DNA of 45,900 bases from Pokkaliibacter sp046614695 (GCF_046614695.1 NZ_JBKKHQ010000011.1:1-45900), one strand, 5' to 3'; positions 23,949-32,973 are shown, counted from the first letter of the stretch. Translations and numbers: made by a program. Notes: generated by a model from the sequence alone, not told the origin.

Positions 23949-24983
23949 ATGATCAATTCAACTTCACCCTTTACCCGCCAGCAACTCAGTACCGCACAAG
24001 TGATGCAGGCGGTAATGATTGCCATGGTGCCGGGTATCGCCACACTCATCTGGATGTTTGGCTGGGGCAGCCTGGTTCAGATCGCACTGGGCACGTTGAC
24101 GGCTCTGCTCTGCGAAGGAATCATCATGTACCTTCGCAAGCGCCCGGTGAGTTTCTATCTCAAGGACTCCAGCGCGCTGGTTACTGCCTGGCTACTGGCC
24201 CTGTCGATCCCACCTTATGCGCCATGGTGGCTGATCGTGATCGGCACAGCGTTCTCGATCATCTTTGCCAAACAGATTTATGGCGGGCTTGGATACAATC
24301 CCTTTAACCCGGCAATGGTGGGCTATGCTCTGCTGCTTGTGGCCCTTCCGGTCCCAATGACCCAGTGGACAACCCCTGCCACGGCCATGACCAGCCCTGA
24401 CTTTATGACCGGGCTTCACTATATCTTCGAAGGCAGCCTGCTTCTTCCGGATGCCATTACCTCAGCAACACCGCTCGATGTAGTGCGTCACAAGGGCGCG
24501 ACCAGCATTGCGGAGCTGTGGCAACAGAATACCTCTCTGGTCAGTATCTGGCCTGCGTGGATCTGGCTTAGCCTTGCCTGGGTGCTGGGTGGACTTTATA
24601 TGCTCTACCGCCGGATTATTACCTGGCACATCCCGGTTGCACTGGTTGCCTCACTGGCCATTACCTCGGGTGTCTACTATCTGATGAACCCCGGGCACCA
24701 TGCCTCTCCGGTCTTCCATCTGATGGCGGGAGCAACCATGTTCGGTGCCTTTTTCATTGCTACCGATCCTGTCACCGCGGCGACCAGTAATAAAGGCAAG
24801 CTGATCTACGGTGCGGGTATTGGCGTTCTGCTGTTCGTGATTCGCACCTGGGGCAACTACCCGGATGCAATCGCCTTTAGCGTACTTCTGATGAATCTCG
24901 CGGCCCCGTTTCTCGACTACTACACTCAGCCACGCACCTACGGCCACCGCCGTGCCAAGCGTGGATTGCCGAAGAAGAGTTAA
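23949..24983 (+). CDS. rnfD: Rnf complex membrane flavoprotein subunit D
   Basis: A 344-aa inner-membrane protein with about nine hydrophobic segments, related to NqrB. The covalent-FMN motif is ITSATPLD, with Thr174 the expected attachment site. GYNPFNPAMVGYA and ATDPVTAATSNKGKLIYG are also typical. FMN is attached through a phosphoester bond by ApbE, which is not in the window. The start is 6 nt after rnfC. Confidence 0.96.
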   Translation: MINSTSPFTRQQLSTAQVMQAVMIAMVPGIATLIWMFGWGSLVQIALGTLTALLCEGIIMYLRKRPVSFYLKDSSALVTAWLLALSIPPYAPWWLIVIGTAFSIIFAKQIYGGLGYNPFNPAMVGYALLLVALPVPMTQWTTPATAMTSPDFMTGLHYIFEGSLLLPDAITSATPLDVVRHKGATSIAELWQQNTSLVSIWPAWIWLSLAWVLGGLYMLYRRIITWHIPVALVASLAITSGVYYLMNPGHHASPVFHLMAGATMFGAFFIATDPVTAATSNKGKLIYGAGIGVLLFVIRTWGNYPDAIAFSVLLMNLAAPFLDYYTQPRTYGHRRAKRGLPKKS

Positions 24984-24988
24984 TCACC

Positions 24989-25630
24989 ATGCTTATTGAC
25001 TCGATAAAACGTAACAGCCTTGGCCTTGGCCTCTTTGCCGTTCTTACGGCAGGCACGATTGCCGTCGTTCAGGCAACCACTTCTGAGCGCATCAATGAGA
25101 ATAAAGTCGCCGCTGCGACCAAAGCCCTTGCCGAAATGGTGAGCGCTGATCAGCACGACGGCTCGTTTTTTGATCATGAGGTCGCCCTTCCTGCCGGGTC
25201 ACTGAACAACAGTGGTATCCCCTATGCGTTCCAGTCCGTGAAAGACGGCAAAGTAAATGCGGTCTTCCTGCCCGTCATTACCCATCAGGGTTACAGTGGC
25301 GACATTCGCGTAATTATCGGTGTATGGGCAGATGGCACTCTGGCGGGAGCTCGCGTCGTTGAGCACAAGGAAACACCGGGACTGGGTGACAAGGTTGAAA
25401 CCCGTAAATCCAACTGGATTATGGCCTTCACCGGAAAATCACTGGGCAATACCAATGGTGAGGAGTGGAAGGTCAAAAAAGACGGTGGCGAGTTTGACCA
25501 GTTTGCTGGTGCCACAATTACACCACGGGCAGTCGTCGGCGCTATTCATAACGGCCTGGAATACTTCGCTGCCAACAAGGATCAGTTATTGACCCTTGCC
25601 CCTAAGAAACCTGCGGGAGCCAAACCATGA
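24989..25630 (+). CDS. rnfG: Rnf complex FMN-binding subunit G
   Basis: A 213-aa protein with one N-terminal membrane anchor (LGLGLFAVLTAGTIAVVQA) and a periplasmic FMN-binding domain. VEHKETPGLGDKVE and FDQFAGATITPRAVVGAI match RnfG/NqrC; the Thr of AGAT (T176) should carry covalent FMN. It shuttles electrons on the outer face of the inner membrane. Its last codons overlap the rnfE start by 4 nt. Confidence 0.96.
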   Translation: MLIDSIKRNSLGLGLFAVLTAGTIAVVQATTSERINENKVAAATKALAEMVSADQHDGSFFDHEVALPAGSLNNSGIPYAFQSVKDGKVNAVFLPVITHQGYSGDIRVIIGVWADGTLAGARVVEHKETPGLGDKVETRKSNWIMAFTGKSLGNTNGEEWKVKKDGGEFDQFAGATITPRAVVGAIHNGLEYFAANKDQLLTLAPKKPAGAKP

Positions 25631-26331
25631 GCCAGTATCGCGACATCAGCTATCAAGGTCTCTGGAAGAACAACCCGGCACTGGTACAGCTACTCGGGTT
25701 ATGTCCACTACTTGCCGTCTCGGCCTCTGTGGTCAACGCCTTAGGGCTTGGTCTCGCCACAATGGCGGTACTCACCTCTTCCAATCTCGCGGTCTCCCTG
25801 ATCCGCAATCAGGTGACCGATGCGATTCGTCTGCCGACTTTTGTCATGATCATCGCCTCACTCACCACCTGTGTTGAGCTGTTGATGCAGGGCTTCACCT
25901 ATGAGCTCTATGAAGTTCTCGGCATCTTTATTCCACTCATTGTGACCAACTGCGTCATTCTTGGTCGTGCAGATGCCTTTGCCAGCAAGAACCCGGTTCT
26001 TCCCTCCGTGTGGGATGGTTTCACCATGAGTCTGGGCTTCACTGTGGTTTTGGTACTACTGGGAGCCATTCGCGAAATCATTGGCCAGGGCACCCTCTTT
26101 AACCAGATGGACCTGCTTTTTGGTCCCATCGCAGCGCACTGGAAAATTGTTGTTTTCCACGAATACCCAGGCTTTCTTTTTGCAGTGCTTCCACCCGGCG
26201 CTTTCGTGGCACTGGGGCTGTTGATTGCGCTAAAAAACCTGATTGATCAGCGCATTAAAGCTCGCGCCGCAAAACCTCAGCCTGTTGAAGCGGGTAGCCG
26301 CCGGGTGCGTGTTACCGGTAATATCAGCTGA
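25627..26331 (+). CDS. rnfE: Rnf complex membrane subunit E
   Basis: A 234-aa membrane protein homologous to RnfA, with about six helices. NPALVQLLGLCPLLAVS and IVTNCVILGRADAFAS are conserved. It partners RnfA in the membrane core. The C-terminal tail (KARAAKPQPVEAGSRRVRVTGNIS) is cytosolic and positively charged. It is the last rnf gene, with nth following in the same direction, as in E. coli and Pseudomonas. Confidence 0.96.
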   Translation: MSQYRDISYQGLWKNNPALVQLLGLCPLLAVSASVVNALGLGLATMAVLTSSNLAVSLIRNQVTDAIRLPTFVMIIASLTTCVELLMQGFTYELYEVLGIFIPLIVTNCVILGRADAFASKNPVLPSVWDGFTMSLGFTVVLVLLGAIREIIGQGTLFNQMDLLFGPIAAHWKIVVFHEYPGFLFAVLPPGAFVALGLLIALKNLIDQRIKARAAKPQPVEAGSRRVRVTGNIS

Positions 26332-26367
26332 TCACGCATTTACAGGTATCAGTACAGGAAGGTCGGG

Positions 26368-27003
26368 GTGAACAACCAGAAACGTCAGATTATTTTTGAA
26401 CGCCTTCGCGCGGAAAACCCCGAACCGAAAACAGAACTGAACTACACCACACCCTTTGAACTGCTGATTGCAGTAGTGCTCTCAGCGCAAGCGACGGACA
26501 AAGGGGTTAACAAGGCCACAGATAAGCTCTATCCCGTGGCCAACACCCCCGAAGCCATTCTGGCTCTTGGGCTTGAGGGTCTGAAGCAGTACATCAAGAC
26601 TATCGGGCTCTACAACAGCAAAGCTGAAAACGTCATCAAAGCCTGCCGGATACTGGTCGACAAGCACGGTGGCGAAGTTCCGCAGGACCGAGAATCCCTC
26701 GAAGCACTCCCAGGCGTAGGCAGAAAGACCGCCAATGTCGTGCTGAATACCGCCTTTGGTCAGCCCACCATCGCTGTCGATACCCATATCTTCCGTGTCT
26801 CTAACCGAACAGGCATTGCACCGGGTAAAGATGTGGTAGAGGTGGAGAAAAAACTGCTGCGCATGGTGCCGAAAGAATTTCGACTGGATGCCCATCATTG
26901 GCTTATTCTTCATGGACGTTACATCTGTGTTGCCCGCAAGCCTCGGTGTGGCGCCTGCATTATTAGCGACCTCTGTGATTTCAAGGAAAAAACCGAAATC
27001 TGA
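26368..27003 (+). CDS. nth: Endonuclease III
   Basis: A 211-aa bifunctional DNA glycosylase/AP lyase that removes oxidised pyrimidines. The helix-hairpin-helix LPGVGRKTA carries catalytic K120, and D138 lies in VDTHIFRVSNR. The 4Fe-4S cluster ligands are C187, C194, C197 and C203 in the exact C-x6-C-x2-C-x5-C pattern. The start is GTG at 26368, with AGGAAGGT just upstream. It lies 36 nt after rnfE, a widely conserved neighbourhood. Confidence 0.97.
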   Translation: MNNQKRQIIFERLRAENPEPKTELNYTTPFELLIAVVLSAQATDKGVNKATDKLYPVANTPEAILALGLEGLKQYIKTIGLYNSKAENVIKACRILVDKHGGEVPQDRESLEALPGVGRKTANVVLNTAFGQPTIAVDTHIFRVSNRTGIAPGKDVVEVEKKLLRMVPKEFRLDAHHWLILHGRYICVARKPRCGACIISDLCDFKEKTEI

Positions 27004-27082
27004 CGGGCTTCTCAGGCGCTTCATCATCCAGGACGTTGCAGGCATAATCGCAGGAAGTCTATTGCTCGACAGGGAGAGCTGA

Positions 27083-29524
27083 ATGCAACGTTTAGGGTAT
27101 GCAGCACTGGGTCTGATCTTTGTCCTTCTTGGTCTGTACCTGACACTGCCTACAACGCTGCCACCTTTACTTGATGCCTGGTTACAGCGGGCCATGCCGG
27201 GCTGGGAAATCAAAGGCATCAAGGTCAACCATCCTGACCTTCAGCACTGGTATCTTGACTATCTGGTGCTAGAGAATGGCGAAACGCGCCTGACCCTCAA
27301 TGAAGTCGGCATCACCTACGCTCCGCCTACCCTGGCGCAGGGCTATGTGGAAGATGTGCACGTAGGCTCTTTGCAAGTCGAGTCCCTCAGTGACACTTCG
27401 GATAGTACCACCACGCTGGTTCCTCCCATTGCTCCCCGCGACTGGCTCAGCCAGCTACCAACCAATCACCTGCGCATCGATACGCTGGATGTCACTAATG
27501 ACAAAGCCAGGCTGCAGGGAAAACTGAACCTGGATGCTGGTATTGGCGGTACTTTTGAAGGAGATATCAACCTCTCCAGCATGGAAGCGCCGCTGCATTT
27601 GGGTCTGACGCTGATTGATGGCGATAACGCAGAAGTGCAACTGACGGACCCTCAGCAGATCGGGAACAACGCCAACCTGGCACTGCACTGGCAGCCGGGT
27701 GATTCTGGTCAGCAACTCATCATCGATACCACCCTCAAGCTGCATTGGGTGATGCCTGAGCTGAATCCCGAGCCAATGGATGGGCAGTTGAATGCACAAC
27801 TCACACTGACACCGAATAATCTGGCTATCGTCTTTGCGTCCCCATCGTCTCTCGAGTGGCCATTTGATACGTCTTCACTGGGCCTGGAGCTGCCTCCTCG
27901 CACCTATCTGAATGCCCAGATTAGCCCTAATACCGAGATTCAGTGGCAGCCAGGTCAGCCTTATCCGCGCCTCAATGGTGACATCAATGTCCAGGCACAA
28001 CTCCCTAATCAGCAGGACACTCAATTCATTGCCAGTATTGATGAAGTCAGCGAGAAAGGGCTGGGCGGCACTCTGCTGGCATCCTTTCCCCAGTGGCAGC
28101 TTGGTTCCACCTGGCTTCAGGGAGTAAGAGCCGCTATTCCCTGGCAACTGAAAAGCACGCCCGATGGCTACCTGCTAAGCCTTGAGGACAGCGGCCAACT
28201 GAGTATGGACAAACTCTCCAGCGGGGCAATTACCAGCCAGGCCAGCAAGCTGAGCTGGTCTGAACCTCTTCAACTGCAATGGGGCCCCGGACAAAGTTTA
28301 TCGATGGTTCCGGCGACACTGACTCTTGCCAACCAAGGCATTCATCTTGGCCAGATCGGCGTTGCAGAACACCACTGGCCATTGCGTCTGCGTCAGTTAC
28401 GCTGGCAGCCTGACACTCCACTTTCACTCAACCTGACACTGCCTGACCAAAGCGTGCCGCTTACCCTGAAAGGAGGCACGACGCTGTCGACGACGCTTTC
28501 CGCTGACTACCTGAGCGTTAATGATCAGCAGTCCTATCACCTGAATCTGGCAACAGCGCAATCAACCGCTTCAGCTGCTGGCACTATCAATGGCAGTAGT
28601 CATCAAGGTAAATTGCGTGCGGATCTGGAGCTTAATGAGCTGAAGCCACTCCTTGGTCGCGCAGAACTTCATCAGCTCAATGGGCAGCTGAGCTGGGTCG
28701 GCGATTACAGCTTCGCCCCTGATCTTGCGCTGAATGGCCGAGGTCAGATCAAGTCATCCGGTGAATGGTCAGGATACCCCGCCTGGCAAGGCCTGACGGC
28801 TAACTACACTTATAAGGGCAATGTTGATGCAGGCACCCTGGGCTTTAATGCCCGCCTGCCCGCTTATGATCTGCTGGCGACCAGCAATGTGTATGCTCAG
28901 GGCAGCCTTAGCCTGCAACCTGAGCGCTATCATGTCGTGATTGAACAGCTAAGCGCTGATCTACTGCACGGTAGCGCGCGCCTGAATCCCATGGAGTTTG
29001 ACTGGCCTGGCAGCATTACGGGAGAGCTGAACCTTAACCAGCTTTCCTTGCAGGCCATGCTGGCGACGCACCCTTCTTCGCCCGTTCAGGGAAGTGGCAG
29101 AGTAACGGGGCTTCTGCCGTTTCGTTACACCCCCGGCACAGGTCTTGCCATAAAGGCAGGAAATCTCAGTAGCACAGGCGACGGTGGCCAACTGAGTTAT
29201 CAGGGTGAACTGGGTTTCGAGAAGCTGCAGCAAACCTATCCGCAGCTGGGATCGGTATCGACACTCTTGAAAGACTTCCGTTATGACAGCATGGATGCCA
29301 GCGTTGATTATCAACCGGATGGATCGTTAGTGCTGGGAACGCATCTTTCTGGAAGAAATCCTGATTTTGAAGATGGCCGGCTAGTGAACTTTAATATCAA
29401 CATTGAAGAGAACCTTCTGCAGCTCTTACGATCTCTGCAGATGACAGGCAAACTGGATACCGTCCTGGGGGATCGCATTCGGGAGTCTCTGGGTGAATCC
29501 CCCCCCCCCTCCGCCAGCCAATGA
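27083..29524 (+). CDS. ydbH: YdbH-family intermembrane lipid transport protein (AsmA-like)
   Basis: An 813-aa protein with an N-terminal membrane anchor (YAALGLIFVLLGLYLTLPTTLPP) followed by a very long periplasmic region of beta-strand character, as in AsmA-like/TamB-YhdP bridge proteins. The C-terminal segment (LQQTYPQLGSVSTLLKDFRYDSMDASVDYQPDGSLVLGTHLSGRNPDFEDGRLVNFNINIEENLLQLLRSLQ) matches the YdbH C-terminal domain. In E. coli, YdbH and the lipoprotein YnbE form a bridge that helps phospholipids reach the outer membrane. GGGAGAG precedes the ATG. The last codons run through an 11-C tract, so the C-terminal residues are prone to slippage. Confidence 0.9.
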   Translation: MQRLGYAALGLIFVLLGLYLTLPTTLPPLLDAWLQRAMPGWEIKGIKVNHPDLQHWYLDYLVLENGETRLTLNEVGITYAPPTLAQGYVEDVHVGSLQVESLSDTSDSTTTLVPPIAPRDWLSQLPTNHLRIDTLDVTNDKARLQGKLNLDAGIGGTFEGDINLSSMEAPLHLGLTLIDGDNAEVQLTDPQQIGNNANLALHWQPGDSGQQLIIDTTLKLHWVMPELNPEPMDGQLNAQLTLTPNNLAIVFASPSSLEWPFDTSSLGLELPPRTYLNAQISPNTEIQWQPGQPYPRLNGDINVQAQLPNQQDTQFIASIDEVSEKGLGGTLLASFPQWQLGSTWLQGVRAAIPWQLKSTPDGYLLSLEDSGQLSMDKLSSGAITSQASKLSWSEPLQLQWGPGQSLSMVPATLTLANQGIHLGQIGVAEHHWPLRLRQLRWQPDTPLSLNLTLPDQSVPLTLKGGTTLSTTLSADYLSVNDQQSYHLNLATAQSTASAAGTINGSSHQGKLRADLELNELKPLLGRAELHQLNGQLSWVGDYSFAPDLALNGRGQIKSSGEWSGYPAWQGLTANYTYKGNVDAGTLGFNARLPAYDLLATSNVYAQGSLSLQPERYHVVIEQLSADLLHGSARLNPMEFDWPGSITGELNLNQLSLQAMLATHPSSPVQGSGRVTGLLPFRYTPGTGLAIKAGNLSSTGDGGQLSYQGELGFEKLQQTYPQLGSVSTLLKDFRYDSMDASVDYQPDGSLVLGTHLSGRNPDFEDGRLVNFNINIEENLLQLLRSLQMTGKLDTVLGDRIRESLGESPPPSASQ
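29499..29509 (+). repeat. Poly-C tract (C11) at the ydbH 3' end
   Basis: Eleven consecutive C residues encode the Pro run just before the ydbH stop. In the present length ydbH ends at 29524. With one more C, or a -1 ribosomal slip, reading passes into the frame of ynbE and stays open through it, giving a YdbH-YnbE fusion. With one fewer C the tail is lengthened and ends before ynbE. Confidence 0.95.
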
Positions 29525-29574
29525 TGTTGCCAACTCACTTAGGCGCCCAGGATATAACTGACACAAGGATTGCC

Positions 29575-29763
29575 ATGATGATCAGATTAGCTTTGCCATG
29601 TTTGCTACTACTTGCATTAACGGGCTGTAGCCCAAGTGTGCGAGTAGAGGCTCCGGAGAAGCCAATTACCATAAACCTTAACGTCAAGATCGAGCATGAA
29701 GTACTGGTTAAGCTGGATCGACAAATTGATACCCTGCTGGATCAGAACAGCGATCTGTTCTAA
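29575..29763 (+). CDS. ynbE: YnbE-family outer-membrane lipoprotein
   Basis: A 62-aa lipoprotein. The leader MMIRLALPCLLLLALTGC contains the lipobox LTGC. The mature part (EKPITINLNVKIEHEVLVKLDRQIDTLLDQNSDLF) closely follows E. coli YnbE (PITINMNVKIEHE...). The second residue after the lipid-bearing Cys is Pro, not Asp, which fits outer-membrane targeting. The ATG at 29575 has AAGGA 6 nt upstream; the reading frame is open further back to 29521 and, through the C tract, into ydbH. YnbE molecules are thought to stack with YdbH to bridge the envelope. Confidence 0.92.
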   Translation: MMIRLALPCLLLLALTGCSPSVRVEAPEKPITINLNVKIEHEVLVKLDRQIDTLLDQNSDLF

Positions 29764-29772
29764 GGATGTGTG

Positions 29773-30108
29773 ATGACGATGAAACGATTTTCTTTACTGG
29801 TAAGCGTTCTGGCCGGCCTGATGTTTTCTGCCATGGTCTGGGCTCTGGATATTGATAGCGCCAAATCTCAGGGGCTGGTCGGTGAAAGCAATCGCGGCTA
29901 CCTTGTTGCCATGGTAAAAGGCAATAACGCGGTAGACTCACTGGTCAATGACATCAATGAAAAGCGCCGCCAGGTCTATCAGCGCAATGCTTCCGCAGCA
30001 GGCGTCACGCTGGATGTGATGGAAGTTCGCATTGGGCAGCGTCTCTACGATAAGGCCTCGGGTGGCGAGTATGTGCAAAATGCCAATGGTCAGTGGATCA
30101 AGAAATAA
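29773..30108 (+). CDS. ydbL: YdbL-family periplasmic protein (DUF1318)
   Basis: A 111-aa exported protein. The signal peptide MTMKRFSLLVSVLAGLMFSAMVWA is followed by the DUF1318 domain: SKAQGLVGE-like DSAKSQGLVGESNRGYLVAM, VNDINEKRRQVYQRNA, VMEVRIGQRLYDKA. In E. coli YdbL works with YdbH and YnbE and is proposed to prevent faulty YnbE multimers. TAAGGA, which includes the ynbE stop, lies 6 nt before the ATG at 29773; GTG 29770 and ATG 29779 are alternatives. It completes the three-gene unit. Confidence 0.92.
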   Translation: MTMKRFSLLVSVLAGLMFSAMVWALDIDSAKSQGLVGESNRGYLVAMVKGNNAVDSLVNDINEKRRQVYQRNASAAGVTLDVMEVRIGQRLYDKASGGEYVQNANGQWIKK

Positions 30109-30148
30109 CTCTTTCTGACGCGCACCTCTCGCCTGACAAGGACTTCTC

Positions 30149-31360
30149 ATGAGTCGGCCCACTATCGTTACCCTGGTTATTTTCTGCGCGTACTTTATGT
30201 TGGGCCATGTCAGCCTGGTGTGGGGAGTGATCCTCCCCGCCATGTCGACAGAGCTGGCCATGAGCAAGGTATTTTCGGGCACCTTCTTCATGGTTTTCTC
30301 ACTGGGAATGGTGGGTGGTGCTTTTCTCGGCGGAAAGTACATCACCCGCTTTCCGTTTCTGAGACTCTTCTCTGTACTTTCACTTATTTTGACCCTGCTT
30401 TTGAGCCTTATCTCAGTCGTCAATTCGGCGAACTGGTTATTGCTGGGTGGAGCACTGGCTGGCGTGTTTTCCTCCGTGATGTTTACCATCGGTCATACGC
30501 TGGTTGCGGCACTTCATGCCAAAAGGCGCGTTACGATGATGGGGCTGGGAGACTTCACCTTCAGTTTTGGCACCATGGTCGTTCCCGGACTCATAACCCT
30601 ACTCTATGGACTGGACCTCGACTGGCGCTGGTCACTGCGAGTGATTGCCACCTTTCTCATTCTCCTGGCAATTGCCTCCTGGTGGGCGCAACAGTTCCTG
30701 CCAGACACGCTCATGGAAGGCAGTGGTGAGAGTGACGGTCAGCAAGGTGGTTTTATTGCTCTGCTTAAAATCCCACTCTTTCTTGCCATGGCAATGGCGA
30801 TGCTTGGTTATGGAGCAATCGAGTGGGGTAACGGCAATTGGTTTGTGAGTTATGCCCAGGACGGACTGGGTTTTGATGGTGATACAGCTCGGCAGGCCTT
30901 TATGTATTTTACCGGCGGTATGGTGATAAGCCGACTAGGCTTCATCATCCTGTTACGTTGGGTCAATATCCGTCTGTTAATGACGTTGATGGCAATTCTG
31001 TGCGGCGTGGGTGGTTTTATGCTCAAGTTTTCCCAAAGCATCCACGGACTTGAGCTGGGTAATGGTTTATTAGGCCTGGGTCTTGGCGGACTGTTTCCCA
31101 TGCTCCTGTCACAGGCGATGGGCGAAGCCCAGCACAAAGGTCCACTGCTCTCCGGGACCGCAGTCATTTCGGTTTCCTTCGGAGCTCAGGCTTTCTCCTT
31201 TCTTACCGGCTGGCTGGCACAGATGATTGGACTGGATAACGCTTTCTGGACCATGCCCGTTGGCGCCTTATGGCTGTGTGCAGCTGTCCTGACCTTCTGC
31301 TGGTTACTGGCACGCGCACGTCGTCAGCCCGAACCACTCATTAGCCCGACAGAAACCTGA
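30149..31360 (+). CDS. Major facilitator superfamily transporter
   Basis: A 403-aa integral membrane protein with about 12 hydrophobic helices in two halves. An acidic loop (MEGSGESDGQQGG) separates them. Glycine-rich helices such as GMVGGAFLGGKYITRFPFLRL and GNGLLGLGLGGLFPMLLSQAMG are MFS-like and recall the FucP/TsgA-type branch. I cannot name a substrate. AAGGAC precedes the ATG, 40 nt after ydbL, so it may be cotranscribed with the ydbHL unit. A strong terminator follows. Confidence 0.85.
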   Translation: MSRPTIVTLVIFCAYFMLGHVSLVWGVILPAMSTELAMSKVFSGTFFMVFSLGMVGGAFLGGKYITRFPFLRLFSVLSLILTLLLSLISVVNSANWLLLGGALAGVFSSVMFTIGHTLVAALHAKRRVTMMGLGDFTFSFGTMVVPGLITLLYGLDLDWRWSLRVIATFLILLAIASWWAQQFLPDTLMEGSGESDGQQGGFIALLKIPLFLAMAMAMLGYGAIEWGNGNWFVSYAQDGLGFDGDTARQAFMYFTGGMVISRLGFIILLRWVNIRLLMTLMAILCGVGGFMLKFSQSIHGLELGNGLLGLGLGGLFPMLLSQAMGEAQHKGPLLSGTAVISVSFGAQAFSFLTGWLAQMIGLDNAFWTMPVGALWLCAAVLTFCWLLARARRQPEPLISPTET

Positions 31361-31393
31361 AGACGTGATAACCACGCTCAAAATATCCAGGGA

Positions 31394-31425
31394 TAAAAAA
31401 AGCCGCTCTTAAGAGCGGCTTTTTA
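31394..31425. terminator. Bidirectional terminator between MFS gene and gloA
   Basis: A perfect 20-bp palindrome (31401-31420, AGCCGCTCTT with its complement) is flanked by A6 on the left and a T run on the right. It serves both converging transcripts. Confidence 0.93.
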
Positions 31426-31448
31426 TTCAACTGCCTATGGCCAGGTGC

Positions 31449-31856
31449 TTAATTACCGAGGCCGCTACCAACACCCTTTTTCTCGATCAGCTCGATTTTG
31501 TAGCCATCGGGATCTTCAACAAAGGCAATCACTGTAGAGCCACCTTTTACAGGACCAGGCTCACGAGTCACTTTGCCACCCTGCTGTTTGATCTGCTCAC
31601 AGGTGCCGTAAATATCGTCAGCCTCGATCGCAATGTGACCATAGGCGTTGCCAAGATCATAGGAGTCCACACCCCAGTTATAGGTCAACTCAATCACCGC
31701 GGTTTCGCTTTCGGGACCATAACCAAGAAAAGCCAGGGTGTATTTGTACTCGGCATTCTCTGACTCACGGATCAGATGCATACCCAGTACATTGGTGTAG
31801 AAGTCGATTGAGCGCTGCAGATTACCAACTCGCAGCATCGTATGCAGAATGCGCAT
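31449..31856 (-). CDS. gloA: Lactoylglutathione lyase (glyoxalase I)
   Basis: A 135-aa metalloenzyme that turns the methylglyoxal-glutathione adduct into S-lactoylglutathione. Metal ligands H5, E56, H74 and E122 are all in the positions of the E. coli nickel enzyme, and most of the sequence matches it (HTMLRVGNLQRSIDFY, VIELTYNWGVD, FVEDPDGYKIELIE). It is cytosolic. AGGA lies 7 nt before the ATG. It follows motY on the same strand with a 76-nt gap. Confidence 0.96.
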   Translation of the reverse strand: MRILHTMLRVGNLQRSIDFYTNVLGMHLIRESENAEYKYTLAFLGYGPESETAVIELTYNWGVDSYDLGNAYGHIAIEADDIYGTCEQIKQQGGKVTREPGPVKGGSTVIAFVEDPDGYKIELIEKKGVGSGLGN

Positions 31857-31932
31857 CCTTGTTTCCTGTGTTGTCGATAGGGTTAACGATCCAACATAGG
31901 TAGGGGCACACCCGAAGAATTACAAGACAGTT

Positions 31933-32871
31933 TTATTGGGTCTGCGTCGCATCTTCCTCAGGAAACTCGCCATTACTGGAGTTGGCTTCCCGATCAAGAC
32001 GAATCGTCACACGACGGTTACGGGCACGATGATCTGCAGTTTTATTATCCACGACCGGATAACGTTCGCCGTGGAATCGGGTAATTACCATACTTTCGGG
32101 AATCCCCTTCTTGACCAGATAGTCGCTCACGGCCTGAGCACGTTTTTTGGAGAGATCACGGTTCAGTAATCGGCGCCCTTGTGCATCAGCATGACCATCC
32201 ACGTAAATCGACAGCACCGACTTATCGACGCTGATATAACGAGCAATCATGTCCAGACGATCTTTAGCATCATCCGACATATCCGTACCATCGGAGTTAA
32301 ACAAAATGGCGGTACGTGCAATCTGACGGAAATTGACAGGGAGCAAACCTGCAATACAGGTTTGGTAGCGATTATAGGCATCCTGGAAATTGACCGAGGA
32401 TACCTGTACACGCAAACTGTCCTGACTCTGGGAGAAAGAACGGGCATTGAAGGTCGGAAACTTACCCTGATGCAAAGATGCCAACATAATGCTGGCCTCT
32501 TTCGAATCTACTTTGACCCGCTTCTTACCTTCATCCAGGTTAACTAGTCCAATGCGGGTATTGCTAAATCCTGGTAGCCAGGCTGGCGACTCGGCCTGCA
32601 ACACAGCCTGACCACTAAGCAATTCACGCTGGCTGGCCTCCAGATAGAAAAGCACTGACTCACCGGCTTCGCGCTCAAAGGTTGCGGTACCGAACGCAGG
32701 AATAGTCTGACTGAGTTTACAGGTAAAGGGAGAGGCTTCTAAATTCCAGGCCGTATTTTCCAGACCTGCAGAGAAAGTAACAGCGTGGCTCTGACTGGCG
32801 AAAAACGCCAACCCAAGCAGTAAGCATGAGCGTTTAGCCCACATTGCCGGATTGTTCGTCAGAGTTTTCAT
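31933..32871 (-). CDS. motY: Sodium-motor T-ring protein MotY
   Basis: A 312-aa exported protein. The signal peptide ends at SHA-VTF (about residue 29). The N-terminal half includes CIAGLLPVNFRQIARTAILF, typical of MotY. The C-terminal half is an OmpA-like peptidoglycan-binding domain (ISIYVDGHADAQGRRLLNRDLSKKRAQAVSDYLVKKGIP and RRVTIRL). MotY forms the T ring with MotX and anchors stator units around the basal body in Vibrio and Pseudomonas. The ATG at 32871 has GAGGTGG upstream; the longer frame to 33048 would cross the rnt start region. A sigma-28 promoter lies about 60 nt upstream. Confidence 0.93.
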   Translation of the reverse strand: MKTLTNNPAMWAKRSCLLLGLAFFASQSHAVTFSAGLENTAWNLEASPFTCKLSQTIPAFGTATFEREAGESVLFYLEASQRELLSGQAVLQAESPAWLPGFSNTRIGLVNLDEGKKRVKVDSKEASIMLASLHQGKFPTFNARSFSQSQDSLRVQVSSVNFQDAYNRYQTCIAGLLPVNFRQIARTAILFNSDGTDMSDDAKDRLDMIARYISVDKSVLSIYVDGHADAQGRRLLNRDLSKKRAQAVSDYLVKKGIPESMVITRFHGERYPVVDNKTADHRARNRRVTIRLDREANSSNGEFPEEDATQTQ

Positions 32872-32930
32872 GCTTAAAACCACCTCACCTGGGCTTATTC
32901 TCATCAGCCAGCGTTGCTGCTGCCATTTAG

Positions 32931-32957
32931 TTATCGGCGACCTGATAAAAAACTTAA
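32931..32957 (-). promoter_or_regulatory. Sigma-28 (FliA) promoter of motY
   Basis: On the minus strand, TTAAG (32957-32953), 14 bases, then GCCGATAA (32938-32931). The -10 is a perfect FliA match, the -35 differs in one base, and spacing is correct. It ties motY to the late flagellar regulon together with flgM. Confidence 0.85.
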
Positions 32958-32973
32958 CCAACGGTGTCGCTAT

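Noticed and set aside
29499..29524. ydbH treated as a pseudogene because of the C run near its end
   Set aside because: The frame is intact to a normal stop and the conserved C-terminal domain is complete before the tract; only the last few residues are affected.
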